Source: Bog-473 sp963777485
Lineage (GTDB): Bacteria; Actinomycetota; Acidimicrobiia; Acidimicrobiales; RAAP-2
NCBI GenBank assembly: GCA_963777485.1
Contig: CAVZQP010000004.1
Location: forward strand, 372,001 to 436,000
Length of the DNA: 64,000 nucleotides
Reading direction: 5' to 3'
Part shown: piece after piece, positions 24,234 through 32,862 of the stretch
Numbering within the stretch: the stretch's first letter is position 1
How the letters are laid out: every line of letters starts with the position of its first letter
Translations under genes and position numbers: made by a program
The notes under the pieces: generated by a model
The model's input: the letters and a program-made list of their open reading frames with translations, nothing else
Database searches by the model: none
Told to the model about the DNA's origin: nothing

Positions 24234-25171
24234 GAGGGTTCGAGCACGACGCGGATAGCGCCGCTTCCCCGGTCAGCGGCAACCCGGAAAGCCTCCTCGG
24301 CATCTTCGAGCGGGTACCGATGCGTGATGAGGGTCTGAGCGATCGCGGGTTCCTCCGCCAGCATCGCCGCTGCCTCGTCCATCTCCCTGACACCATCATG
24401 GGCGCAGTACCCAAGAGACGGGATCACCCGGGCCTCCTTGTTGAAGAGTGGCATCCAGTCGAGCTGCACCGGCCCGAAATGCACGCCGAGCACCACGATG
24501 GTGCCGCCGGGTGCGACGAGTTCGCCGCAACGCGCCAAGCTCTCATGGGATCCAGCTGCCTCGACCACGACCTCGTAGGTCCGTCCGGTGCTACCCACTG
24601 CTGCGCCGAGGCGCTCGCCGGCCTCGCGTTGATGCGGGTGTCGAGCTTCCAAGACGACTTCTGCCGCCCCCATTCTGCGCGCCCCAGCCACCGCCAACAG
24701 TCCGAGCGCGCCCGCGCCGACGACCGCAACGCGGGAGGCCGGGCCTGTGCCGGCGAGACGCAGCGCATGCCAGGACACCGAAGTGGGTTCGACGAGGCAC
24801 GCATCGCGCAACTCGAGCCCCGGCGGGACGTCCACCAAGCGTTCGGGCGGGGCTCGGAATTGCTCGGCCATGCCACCGTCGGCGAAGATCCCGAGCGCCC
24901 GCTGGCTGTGTGTCGGGCACAGGTTGTAGGTGCCACGCCGGCACTGGTCGCATTCGAGGCAGCCGTAGATTGCTTCGACCACCACTGGCGTCCCGTCACC
25001 CCGCCGTCCAGCCAACTCGTGGCCCAGCACGTTGGTACTGCCGAACCGGATGTAGCTCAGGTCCGAGGCGCAGATGCTGGTGGCTTGCATGTCCAGCACT
25101 TCTCCGATGCCGGGCGGCTCGTCGAGGTCGACGACACTGACGGCGCCATTTCCACTCCGGACCGCCTTCAC
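24230..25171 (-). CDS. Zinc-dependent medium-chain alcohol dehydrogenase
   Basis: A 313-residue NAD(P)-dependent dehydrogenase. The catalytic zinc region is present (ASDLSYIRFG, GHELAGRRGDG), a structural-zinc loop is suggested by the cysteines in YGCLECDQCRRGTYNLC, and the nucleotide motif VVGAGALGLLAVAGA is central. It is somewhat shorter than the usual 340-350 residues, and the first zinc ligand region reads ICASD. The GTG at 25171 overlaps the TGA of the upstream CMD-like gene (GTGA), and its stop overlaps the VOC start. The tight unit suggests successive steps on one alcohol. Confidence 0.9.
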   Translation of the reverse strand: MKAVRSGNGAVSVVDLDEPPGIGEVLDMQATSICASDLSYIRFGSTNVLGHELAGRRGDGTPVVVEAIYGCLECDQCRRGTYNLCPTHSQRALGIFADGGMAEQFRAPPERLVDVPPGLELRDACLVEPTSVSWHALRLAGTGPASRVAVVGAGALGLLAVAGARRMGAAEVVLEARHPHQREAGERLGAAVGSTGRTYEVVVEAAGSHESLARCGELVAPGGTIVVLGVHFGPVQLDWMPLFNKEARVIPSLGYCAHDGVREMDEAAAMLAEEPAIAQTLITHRYPLEDAEEAFRVAADRGSGAIRVVLEPS

Positions 25172-25752
25172 GACGCCTCGGAGATCTCGCCCCGTAGGCC
25201 GATGCTGTTGAGCACGGCCGCCAGGCACAGGTAGCCGCCGATCACGAAGAGAAGCTCGAAAACGGGAGCGGGTTCGAACGAAGAGGCAAGGGCGGCCCAG
25301 GTCTCGTCGCTCACAGCGAATTGGTCGATCATCTCGTCTGCCGCCGTGAGCACCGCCCGCTCGGTCGCTGTCCAGACCGAGGATGTAGGCCCCTGCGGTA
25401 CTGCTCCGAGCTGCGCGTTGGTAAGACCCTCGTCGCCGCCCATCCGGCGATGCTGGTTCCATTCGTAGCCGGACCCCGTGCGCCAAGCGACCCGGAGGAT
25501 CGCGAGCTCTCGGATCCGAGGTTCCAATTTCGATAGATCGCTTGCCATCACGTCGGTGAAGGTGAGAAAGGTCTCGCTCAACGGAAGGTGATGGGCAAAC
25601 AGCTCGAGTACTACGGGCATCGGCGGCGCGTCCGGTGCCCCGGACAGGTAGCGCTCGGGTCTGCGCAGGTGCGACAACAATGTCGCGCGTGTTTCTTCGT
25701 CCCATTCGGCGAAGGGAACCGGGGTGAGGCGGGGCTGCGACGGAAGCGTCAT
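25168..25752 (-). CDS. Carboxymuconolactone decarboxylase/AhpD-fold protein
   Basis: A 194-residue helical protein of the CMD family. The core is RIRELAILRVAWRTGSGYEWNQHRR: the EWxxH pattern of non-peroxidase CMD proteins replaces the CxxC of AhpD. ATG 25752 is chosen because the protein then starts just before LTPVPFAEWDEETRA. It is the first gene of the CMD-dehydrogenase-VOC unit and diverges from the NAD(P)-binding protein at 25873 across a 120-base gap that contains the palindrome CCGCATGCGG. A lactone or oxo-acid decarboxylase role is possible. Confidence 0.85.
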   Translation of the reverse strand: MTLPSQPRLTPVPFAEWDEETRATLLSHLRRPERYLSGAPDAPPMPVVLELFAHHLPLSETFLTFTDVMASDLSKLEPRIRELAILRVAWRTGSGYEWNQHRRMGGDEGLTNAQLGAVPQGPTSSVWTATERAVLTAADEMIDQFAVSDETWAALASSFEPAPVFELLFVIGGYLCLAAVLNSIGLRGEISEAS

Positions 25753-25872
25753 CTCAGCGGCATTGTTCCACCGCATGCGGCCTGATGCCATGCGAGCGGC
25801 GCAGGGGTGGACCTGGATCCAATAGCGTCGGCATCGGCAGGTAAGAGGGTCCGGACGGAGGGAACGTCAAAA

Positions 25873-26913
25873 ATGAGCAGTGCACCCCATCGAGTCGTCC
25901 AGTGGGCGACCGGCAACATCGGCCTGCGCTCGCTGCAAGCGGTCATCGAGCATCCCGACCTCGAGCTCGTGGGTCTCTACGTCTATTCGGACGCGAAAGT
26001 CGGGAAGGACGCCGGGGAACTGTGCGGACTGCCTTCGGTGGGCGTGCCCGCCACCCAGGACATAGACGAGATCCTGGCTTTGCAGCCGGACTGTGTCCTC
26101 TACATGGGCGACCGCATGGACGCCGATGCAATCGGACGGCTGCTGGAGTCGGGTGCGAACGTCGTTACGACGCGCAGCGAGTTCCACCGGCCCGCCAGTC
26201 TCGATCCGGAGATTCGGGAGCGCCTAGAGGCTGCCTGTGCCCGCGGGGGTTCGACGCTGTTCAGCACGGGTTCGAGCCCCGGATTCGTCACCGAAGCCCT
26301 GCCTTTCGCATTGTTGTCGATGCAGCGCAGATTGGACCGGCTGGTCATCGAGGAGTTCGCCGACATGTCGTCGCGTAATTCGCCGGAGATGATCTTCGAC
26401 CTCATGGGATTCGGCCGTGATCCGTCGCATTTCGACCCGCGCGGCGTCGAGGCACACGGTGGCGCCTCATTTGCCGGATCCCTCGGGACGGTCGCCGACG
26501 CGCTCTCCCTTCCGCTTGACGAGGTCGTTGCGAAGGGCCAGGTGGCCGTGGCCAGCCACGCAACCGACATCGCGGCGGGCCGGATCGAAGCGGGCACGAT
26601 CGGGGCTCAGCGGCTCGAGGTCACTGGCATGCACGCCAGCCGTCCGCTGCTGTGCTTCAGCGCCAACTGGTATCTGACTCCCGACGTCGAGCCGGCCTGG
26701 GACCTGCGGGCGACCGGGTGGCACGTGCTGGTCGAGGGCGACACACCGTTGGACGTGGACATCCACTTTCCCGTAGCCCCGGAGAAATGGGCGGCCACGT
26801 CGCCGGGGCTGACCGCCCACCGGCCGGTGAATGCCATTCCGTACGTCTGCAAGGCCGAACCGGGTATCCGGACCAGCACCGAGCTGCCGCAAATCATCCC
26901 AGTGTTGCGGTGA
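25873..26913 (+). CDS. NAD(P)-binding dihydrodipicolinate-reductase-like protein (native amine dehydrogenase-like group)
   Basis: A 346-residue oxidoreductase with an N-terminal Rossmann fold beginning RVVQWATGNIG (residues 7-17), in the group annotated as DapB-like or native amine-dehydrogenase-like proteins. Many actinobacterial members occur in catabolic clusters and may act on ketones or imines. ATG 25873 has GGAGGGA about ten bases upstream. It overlaps the flavin reductase gene by four bases (GTGA), so the two are translationally coupled. The substrate is unknown. Confidence 0.82.
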   Translation: MSSAPHRVVQWATGNIGLRSLQAVIEHPDLELVGLYVYSDAKVGKDAGELCGLPSVGVPATQDIDEILALQPDCVLYMGDRMDADAIGRLLESGANVVTTRSEFHRPASLDPEIRERLEAACARGGSTLFSTGSSPGFVTEALPFALLSMQRRLDRLVIEEFADMSSRNSPEMIFDLMGFGRDPSHFDPRGVEAHGGASFAGSLGTVADALSLPLDEVVAKGQVAVASHATDIAAGRIEAGTIGAQRLEVTGMHASRPLLCFSANWYLTPDVEPAWDLRATGWHVLVEGDTPLDVDIHFPVAPEKWAATSPGLTAHRPVNAIPYVCKAEPGIRTSTELPQIIPVLR

Positions 26914-27428
26914 GCACGGTCGGCATCGTCGTCGGGAATCCCAAGCCCCGTTCGCGCACGCTGACCGTCGCCGAGGTCGTCGCGGGCGCGGCGGCCGGAG
27001 CGGCGGGCCTTGCTGGCGCCGAACGGACAACCGTCGACCTGGCCGACTTGGGCCCCCACCTCTTCAACTGGTCCTCCGCTGACGTGCGCGCCGCCGTCGA
27101 CGCCATCAGGAGCAGCACCCTCGCCGTCGTCGCCTCGCCGACATACAAGGCGAGCTACACGGGCTTGCTGAAGTCGTTCCTGGACTGGTTCAGCACGAAG
27201 GATCTCGATGGCGTCACCGTCGTGCCGGTCATGGTCGGTGCCGGCCTACAGCACGCGCTCGCAGTCGAAGTGCAGCTCCGGCCGGTGCTGGTCGAGTTGG
27301 GGGCGACCTTGCCGACCCGGGGCCTGTACGTCACGGAGGACCAGCTCGACGCGCTCGACGACGTGGTGGGCGGCTGGCTGCTCGAAGCCGGCCCACGCCT
27401 GCACGCGGCTGTCAGCCGGGGCGACTAA
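26910..27428 (+). CDS. NADPH-dependent FMN reductase-like flavoprotein
   Basis: A 172-residue flavodoxin-fold protein: the phosphate-binding loop GNPKPRSRT at residues 8-16, SPTYKASYTGLLKSFLDW in the middle and VGAGLQHALAVEVQLRPVL toward the end. The family reduces FMN or quinones with NAD(P)H and often feeds flavin monooxygenases. The GTG start overlaps the TGA of the preceding gene. It converges with the P450 at 27462. It could supply reduced flavin to the LLM monooxygenase at 53720, but distance makes that weak. Confidence 0.88.
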   Translation: MSTVGIVVGNPKPRSRTLTVAEVVAGAAAGAAGLAGAERTTVDLADLGPHLFNWSSADVRAAVDAIRSSTLAVVASPTYKASYTGLLKSFLDWFSTKDLDGVTVVPVMVGAGLQHALAVEVQLRPVLVELGATLPTRGLYVTEDQLDALDDVVGGWLLEAGPRLHAAVSRGD

Positions 27429-27461
27429 ACGCCATCCCGACGCCGGGGGCCGCGTGAAGGC

Positions 27462-28658
27462 TCACGGCGTGATGATCGGCAGCTTCTCCCAGCCGCGCAC
27501 GGTGGAGGTGTGTGCCTGCACCGCGTTGTCGAGGTCGACGTCCCACTCGGGGAACCGCAGGAGGAGCTCTTCCAACGCGACGCGCGCTTCGAGTCGGGCC
27601 AGGTGGGCCCCGAGGCAGAAATGCAGTCCGTAGCCGAAGCTGAGGTGCCGCCCAACTTTGCGGTTGATGTCGAGGACATCGGGGTTCTCGAACTGCCGCT
27701 CGTCGCGGTTGGCCGATCCGTTGAGGAGCACCATGACGCTTCCTGCGGGCACGGCTTGGCCGTGATGCTCCACGTCCTTTGTCACAAACCGCGCCTGGAC
27801 CGGTGAGGGAGCCTCGAAGCGCAGGATCTCTTCGATCGCGTTGGGAATGAGGTCCGCGCTCTCCGCCATGGCGCGGCGTTGATCCGGATACTCGGCAAGC
27901 AGCTTCCCCGCCCATCCGATGAGGCGCGTCGTCGTCTCGTTCCCGGCTCCGCCCAGGAGTCCGATATAGCCGAGGATCTCGTCGCGGGTGAGTGTGCGGA
28001 CCGTTCCGTCGCGGTCGGTGAACTCGGATGTCAGCAATTCCGTGATCAGGTCGTCGGACGGATTCTCGGCCCGCCAGTCGACGTACTCCGCGTAGTCGGA
28101 GGTGCTCAGATCCTGGGTCGCGGCGGCGACTGGCATGACGCCCTCCTCCAGGCGGAGGCTCTCGTCGATCTGGTCCCGAAGCGCTTGCTGGTCCTGTTCG
28201 GGAATACCCAACAGCATGCCGATCGTGCGCATCGGGATCTCCGTGCCCAGGTCCGCGATGAGATCGAAGCCGCCCATCCCGACGAGGGGGTCGAGAGTCC
28301 GGGCTGCATACGCTCGCACCTGTGGCTCGATCGCAGCGAGACGCCGGGGCGTGAACACGCGGCTCAGGAGCCCGCGGTACAGGTCGTGATCCGGAGGGTC
28401 TTCGAAGATGAACATGCCAGGCGGCAGTTCGATGCCCGCCTTGATGATCTCGATCACGGAGCCCTTGGCCGAGCTGTAGGTCTCCCACTCGACACTGCAT
28501 CGCTCGACGTCGGCATAGCGGCTGACCGCGAAGAACTCGTACTTCTCGTTGTAGTAGAGCGGCGCTTCGTCACGCAGCTGCTTCCAAACGGGATACGGGT
28601 CGGCGTCGATCTCGAAGTCGTATGGGTCGTAATACGGCGCGGGCGTGACTGTGGCCAT
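27462..28658 (-). CDS. Cytochrome P450 (CYP125/CYP142-like superfamily branch not assigned)
   Basis: A 398-residue P450. The heme loop FGYGLHFCLG has its Cys near residue 345, the I-helix reads GGAGNETTTRL with an Asn-Glu-Thr-Thr pattern, and EEILRFE carries ExxR. ATG 28658 has GAGGGA six bases upstream. It is divergent from an acyl-CoA ligase by 131 bases, which suggests a shared promoter region and a role in oxidising the acid activated by that ligase, or an earlier side-chain step. I cannot assign a CYP family from sequence alone. Confidence 0.93.
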   Translation of the reverse strand: MATVTPAPYYDPYDFEIDADPYPVWKQLRDEAPLYYNEKYEFFAVSRYADVERCSVEWETYSSAKGSVIEIIKAGIELPPGMFIFEDPPDHDLYRGLLSRVFTPRRLAAIEPQVRAYAARTLDPLVGMGGFDLIADLGTEIPMRTIGMLLGIPEQDQQALRDQIDESLRLEEGVMPVAAATQDLSTSDYAEYVDWRAENPSDDLITELLTSEFTDRDGTVRTLTRDEILGYIGLLGGAGNETTTRLIGWAGKLLAEYPDQRRAMAESADLIPNAIEEILRFEAPSPVQARFVTKDVEHHGQAVPAGSVMVLLNGSANRDERQFENPDVLDINRKVGRHLSFGYGLHFCLGAHLARLEARVALEELLLRFPEWDVDLDNAVQAHTSTVRGWEKLPIITP

Positions 28659-28789
28659 CTCGTCTCCCTCCACGCAGACAGCGTGCGTTCCCACCGACAC
28701 TCTTGCGAGGTCGCCGACTGAAAGTAGCATTATTGCGTGGAAAGAGGGACATTCTCAGGCGCCCGCACGTGCTCTGGGCCGGGGCGCGC

Positions 28790-30391
28790 ATGAGCGACGC
28801 GACTCGGCTCGAGTGGCCGTCGATCCCGGCGCTGTTGGCCGCTTCCGAAGAGCGTCATGCCGAGCGGGCCGCCGTGCTCGACGGCTCGACCGCGCTCACC
28901 TATCCGGAACTCGCCTTCGAAGCTCGGCGGTTTGCCGCCGCCCTGGTCGAATCGGGCGTCGGCCAAGGCGACCGGGTCGCCATCTGGTGTTTCAACTGCG
29001 CCGAGTGGATTGTGGCGGTCCTCGGCATCTTCGCCGCCGGTGCCGTGCTCGTCCCGGTCAACACGCGCTTCAAAGGTCACGAGGCCGCCGAAATCCTGAG
29101 GCGGAGCGGCGCCCGGACGCTGGTGACCGTGACGGACTTCCTCGGTACCGATTATGTCGCCCTGCTCGAGGCGTCCGGAGTTCCGCTCCCAGCGCTCGAT
29201 ACCGTGGTGCTCGCGCGCGGTCGCACGGGCCGGGCGAGCAAAACCGCGGTGGACTGGGCGAGCTTTCTCGGTCGCGCCACGCCAGCAGCGCTCGAAGAGG
29301 TCCTGCGCCGGAGCGCAGCACTAGGCCCGGAGGATCCATCCGACATCCTCTTCACCTCGGGGACGACCGGGGTGCCCAAAGGCGTCGTGATGACTCATGG
29401 CCGCACTCTGACCGTCGCCAGCGACTGGGTTGCCATGAGCGGCCTACACGCCGGCGACGTCTACCTTCAGGTGAACCCGTACTTCCACATGTTCGGGCTG
29501 AAGGCCGGCATCCTTGCCAGCGTCGTCGCCGGAGCGACCATGCTGCCCGAGGCAGTGTTCGATGTCGACGAGGTCCTCTCCCGAGTGGAAGCGGAGGGAG
29601 TGACCGTTCTCCCCGGAGCGCCGACGATCTACCAGTCGATCCTCGACCACCCGGATCGTGACCAGCACGACCTCTCGAGCTTGCGCGTCGCCGTAACGGG
29701 CGCGGCCGACATCCCGGTCAAGCTCATCCACCGGGTGCAGCAAGAGCTTCCTTTCCGCACCATCATCACGGGGTATGGGCTCACCGAGGGCGGGACCGCC
29801 TGCGCCACGTCTGAAGATGACGACCCCGAAGCCATCGCGACCACCGTCGGGAGGGCCCGGCCCGGCTTCGAGCTGCGCATCGTGGGCGAGGGCGATCGCG
29901 ACGTCGCGTCCGGCGAGGCCGGCGAGGTTCTTCTACGCGGGGGCAGCGTCATGGCGTGCTATCTCGACGATCCTGAAGAAACGGCCAAGGTGCTGTCGGC
30001 TGACGGCTGGCTGCGCACCGGTGATCTCGGTGTGCTCGACGATGCCGGCCGCCTCCGCATCGTCGGCCGGGTCAAGGACATGTTCATCGTCGGCGGGTTC
30101 AACGCCTATCCGGCCGAGATCGAAAACGCGCTGCTGCGCCATCCCGCCATCCGGCAAGCCGCGGTGATCGGCATTCCGGATCACCGACTCGGCGAGGTCG
30201 GCATGGCTTTCGTGGTGACATCGGACGCGGTGACCGCGGACGACATCATCGAATGGAGCCGCGACCAGATGGCGAACTACAAGGTGCCGCGGGCGGTCGA
30301 GATCGTCGACGAGTTGCCGCTGAACGCCACGGGCAAGGTCATGAAGGACGCTTTGCGGCAACGAGCCGCCGCCACCGGCCGCACCGCATGA
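28790..30391 (+). CDS. AMP-forming acyl-CoA ligase (FadD3-like)
   Basis: A 533-residue adenylate-forming ligase. The phosphate loop FTSGTTGVPKGV is at about residues 188-199, the hinge GRVKDMFIVGGFN follows, and the catalytic Lys occurs in NATGKVMKD near the C-terminus. Overall it resembles ligases such as FadD3, which activates the C/D-ring propionate of steroid degradation, but that identity is tentative. The ATG at 28790 follows GGGGC. It overlaps the next gene, a CoA-transferase, by four bases (ATGA), an unusual pairing of two different CoA-activation enzymes. Confidence 0.9.
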   Translation: MSDATRLEWPSIPALLAASEERHAERAAVLDGSTALTYPELAFEARRFAAALVESGVGQGDRVAIWCFNCAEWIVAVLGIFAAGAVLVPVNTRFKGHEAAEILRRSGARTLVTVTDFLGTDYVALLEASGVPLPALDTVVLARGRTGRASKTAVDWASFLGRATPAALEEVLRRSAALGPEDPSDILFTSGTTGVPKGVVMTHGRTLTVASDWVAMSGLHAGDVYLQVNPYFHMFGLKAGILASVVAGATMLPEAVFDVDEVLSRVEAEGVTVLPGAPTIYQSILDHPDRDQHDLSSLRVAVTGAADIPVKLIHRVQQELPFRTIITGYGLTEGGTACATSEDDDPEAIATTVGRARPGFELRIVGEGDRDVASGEAGEVLLRGGSVMACYLDDPEETAKVLSADGWLRTGDLGVLDDAGRLRIVGRVKDMFIVGGFNAYPAEIENALLRHPAIRQAAVIGIPDHRLGEVGMAFVVTSDAVTADDIIEWSRDQMANYKVPRAVEIVDELPLNATGKVMKDALRQRAAATGRTA

Positions 30392-31605
30392 CGGCGTCGG
30401 AGAGCGAGGGCCTCTCGTCGCTGGGCGGGTTGCGTGTCATCGAGATGGGCGTCTGGGTGGCCGCACCTTCCGCCGCCGCCCTTCTGGCCGACTGGGGTGC
30501 CGATGTGATCAAGGTCGAGCCGCCCGCGGGCGATCCCATGCGACGAGCCTTCGGGTCGCTCGGCATCGGCGACGACTTTCCCAACCCCGCTTTCGCGCAG
30601 GACAACCGCGGCAAGCGCAGCGTCGTGCTCGATCTGCGCGACGACGGGGCCCGCGCCGCGTTCGAAGAGCTGCTCGCTACGGCCGATGTCTTTCTGACCA
30701 ACCTTCGTCCCGACGCGCTTGACGGCCTCGGTTTGGAGCCGGACGCGACGGTCGAGCGCCATCCGCACCTCGTCTACTGCAGTGTCAGCGGCTACGGGCT
30801 CCGCGGCGGAGACCGCAACCGGCCGGCGTACGACATCGGCGCGTTCTGGGCCCGCTCGGGGTTGTCGGTGCAGCTGGCCAACAGCGAAGGCGTCCCGCTG
30901 AACGCCCGCGGCGGCATCGGCGACCACATCAGCGGGCTCGCCGCGTTGGCCGGCCTGCTGGCCGCCGTGCTCGAGCAGCGCCACACCGGCCGCGGCCGCG
31001 TCGTCGAGGTGTCGCTGCTGCGGACCGGGAGCTACGTGCTCGGGTGGGACCTGAGCCTGCAGGCCAACCTTGGCAAGGTCGCGCCGGCCGAGTCCCGGCA
31101 CTCCAACCAGACGCCGCTCATGAACTCGTACAAGACCAAAGACGCGAAGTGGCTCTTCTTCACGGGCTTGGAGGCCGACCGCCACGTGGGAAACATCTGT
31201 CGCGCCCTCGGCCGCGAGGACCTCCTGGCCGACCCGCGCTTCGCCAACGCGCGTGCCATCCGCAAGAACCGCGTCGAGGTCATCGCCACGCTGGACGAGA
31301 TCGTCGCGACCGAGACGCTCGACGTCTGGGCCGAGCGCTTCGACCGTGAGGGCGTGTGGTGGGCGCCTGCCCAAGGGCCGGCCGCCGTGTTAGAGGACGC
31401 TCAGCTTCTGGCAAACGACGGCATCGTCGAGCTCGGGGGCGACGGCGGTGGGCCGAAACAGCGTTCCGTCAATGGGCCGGTCAGCTTCTCCGATGCGCGC
31501 GTCAGGCCGTCAGCTCCAGCTCCCCAGCTGGGCGAGCACACCGACGCCGTCTTGGCGGAGCTCGCCGCGTTGTCGGGCCGGCAGATGAAGGACGCGAAGC
31601 CTTAA
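30388..31605 (+). CDS. Class III acyl-CoA transferase (CaiB/BaiF family)
   Basis: A 405-residue CoA-transferase that moves CoA between carboxylic acids, or isomerises acyl-CoAs in the racemase branch. LADWGADVIKVEPPAGD near residue 40 is the family N-terminal signature, and the probable catalytic Asp is in GIGDHISG near residue 177. The ATG overlaps the ligase stop. Its own TAA stop overlaps the stop of the convergent acyl-CoA dehydrogenase (TTAA at 31602-31605). Confidence 0.9.
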   Translation: MTASESEGLSSLGGLRVIEMGVWVAAPSAAALLADWGADVIKVEPPAGDPMRRAFGSLGIGDDFPNPAFAQDNRGKRSVVLDLRDDGARAAFEELLATADVFLTNLRPDALDGLGLEPDATVERHPHLVYCSVSGYGLRGGDRNRPAYDIGAFWARSGLSVQLANSEGVPLNARGGIGDHISGLAALAGLLAAVLEQRHTGRGRVVEVSLLRTGSYVLGWDLSLQANLGKVAPAESRHSNQTPLMNSYKTKDAKWLFFTGLEADRHVGNICRALGREDLLADPRFANARAIRKNRVEVIATLDEIVATETLDVWAERFDREGVWWAPAQGPAAVLEDAQLLANDGIVELGGDGGGPKQRSVNGPVSFSDARVRPSAPAPQLGEHTDAVLAELAALSGRQMKDAKP

Positions 31606-32768
31606 CCCTGAGTCCGGGCGCGGGCCAAGAGCCCGCGGGCAATGACCAGACGCTGGATCTCGTTGGTTCCCTCGCCGATCACCATCAGCGGCGCGTCGCG
31701 GTAGAGGCGTTCGACGGGGAACTCGGTGGTGTAGCCGACTCCGCCGTGGATGCGCATAGCTTCCATGCTGAGCTCGAGCGCCGTCTCGCTGGCGAAGAGC
31801 TTGGCCATGCCGGCTTCGACGTCGCAGCGCAGCCCCTGGGCTTTGCGCTCGGCCGCGTTCTTGGTCAGTAGGCGCGCGGCCTCGAGCCGGGTCGCCATGT
31901 CGGCCAGCTTCAGCTGTATGGCCTGGTGCTCGGCGATGGGCTTGCCGAACGTCTCGCGCTGTTGCGCGTAATCCAGCGCAGCATCGAATGCTGCCCGCGC
32001 GACGCCCACTGCCCGCGCTGCGATGTTGATGCGCCCGATTTCGAGCACGCCGAGGATCTGTGGCAGGCCGCGCCCGGCCTCGCCGATCAGATTGACCACG
32101 GGGACACGGTGATCCGAGTAGGCCATCTCGACCGTCTCGACCCCGCGGTAGCCCAGCTTGCTGACGTTCTTGCTGACTGCGATGCCCTCGAAGCGCGGTC
32201 CCGGCTCCTTCTCGACGATGAGAGCCGAGATGCCTTCCTCGGTCCGTGCCGCCAACGCCACGATGCCGGCTCGTTCGCCGTTGGTCACCCAGGCCTTCGT
32301 GCCGTTGATGACGAACTCCTCGCCGTCACGCTGGGCGCGGCACGAAAGGTTGCGCGTGTCGCTCCCCGCGTCGGGTTCGGAAAGCGAGAGACAGCCGCGG
32401 CGCTCTCCCGTAGCCATCGTGGGGAGCCAGCGCCGCTTCTGTTCCTCGCTGCCGTGCGTCATGATCAGCGTGGCCGCCATCGTGTGGGTGTTCACGATGC
32501 CGGTCAGGCTCATCCATCCGTACGAGAGCTCCTCGATAACACCGACGTAGGTGAGAAGGTCGAGGCCCAAGCCGCCGTAGGTCTCGGGGATCGTGATGCC
32601 GAAGAGGCCGAGCTCTCGCATCTTGGCGACGATCTGTTCGGGGTAAGCGTCGGCGTGCTCGAGGTCCGACGCAACCGGAATGACCTCGCGCTGCACGAAT
32701 TTGCGCACGGTGTCGATGATCTCAGCGCGGACCGACTCGTCGACCACTTCGGTCGCGGCGCCGGTCAT
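31602..32768 (-). CDS. Acyl-CoA dehydrogenase
   Basis: A 388-residue dehydrogenase with the full family layout: SLSEPDAGSDTRN in the flavin region, YAQQRETFGKPI, RIHGGVGYTTEFP and the terminal GEGTNEIQ with its catalytic Glu. ATG 32768 gives the normal family length. A perfect inverted repeat (CTGGACC-N5-GGTCCAG) lies directly upstream, which would control initiation or transcription. It is convergent with the CoA-transferase and divergent from the ligase at 32863, a pairing that suggests it acts on that ligase's product. Confidence 0.92.
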   Translation of the reverse strand: MTGAATEVVDESVRAEIIDTVRKFVQREVIPVASDLEHADAYPEQIVAKMRELGLFGITIPETYGGLGLDLLTYVGVIEELSYGWMSLTGIVNTHTMAATLIMTHGSEEQKRRWLPTMATGERRGCLSLSEPDAGSDTRNLSCRAQRDGEEFVINGTKAWVTNGERAGIVALAARTEEGISALIVEKEPGPRFEGIAVSKNVSKLGYRGVETVEMAYSDHRVPVVNLIGEAGRGLPQILGVLEIGRINIAARAVGVARAAFDAALDYAQQRETFGKPIAEHQAIQLKLADMATRLEAARLLTKNAAERKAQGLRCDVEAGMAKLFASETALELSMEAMRIHGGVGYTTEFPVERLYRDAPLMVIGEGTNEIQRLVIARGLLARARTQG

Positions 32769-32787
32769 CTGGACCACGCCGGTCCAG
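32769..32787. promoter_or_regulatory. Inverted repeat CTGGACC-ACGCC-GGTCCAG, possible operator
   Basis: Two perfect 7-base arms with a 5-base spacer lie in the divergent region between the acyl-CoA dehydrogenase and the ligase, immediately before the dehydrogenase start codon. No second copy was found, so the assignment as an operator rests on symmetry and position alone. Confidence 0.4.
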
Positions 32788-32862
32788 TCTTTCTCACGGC
32801 GATAACCATACCCTTCAATCGTGTTGACGCTGAATCTCAATTCGGAGAAGAATGTTTCCACC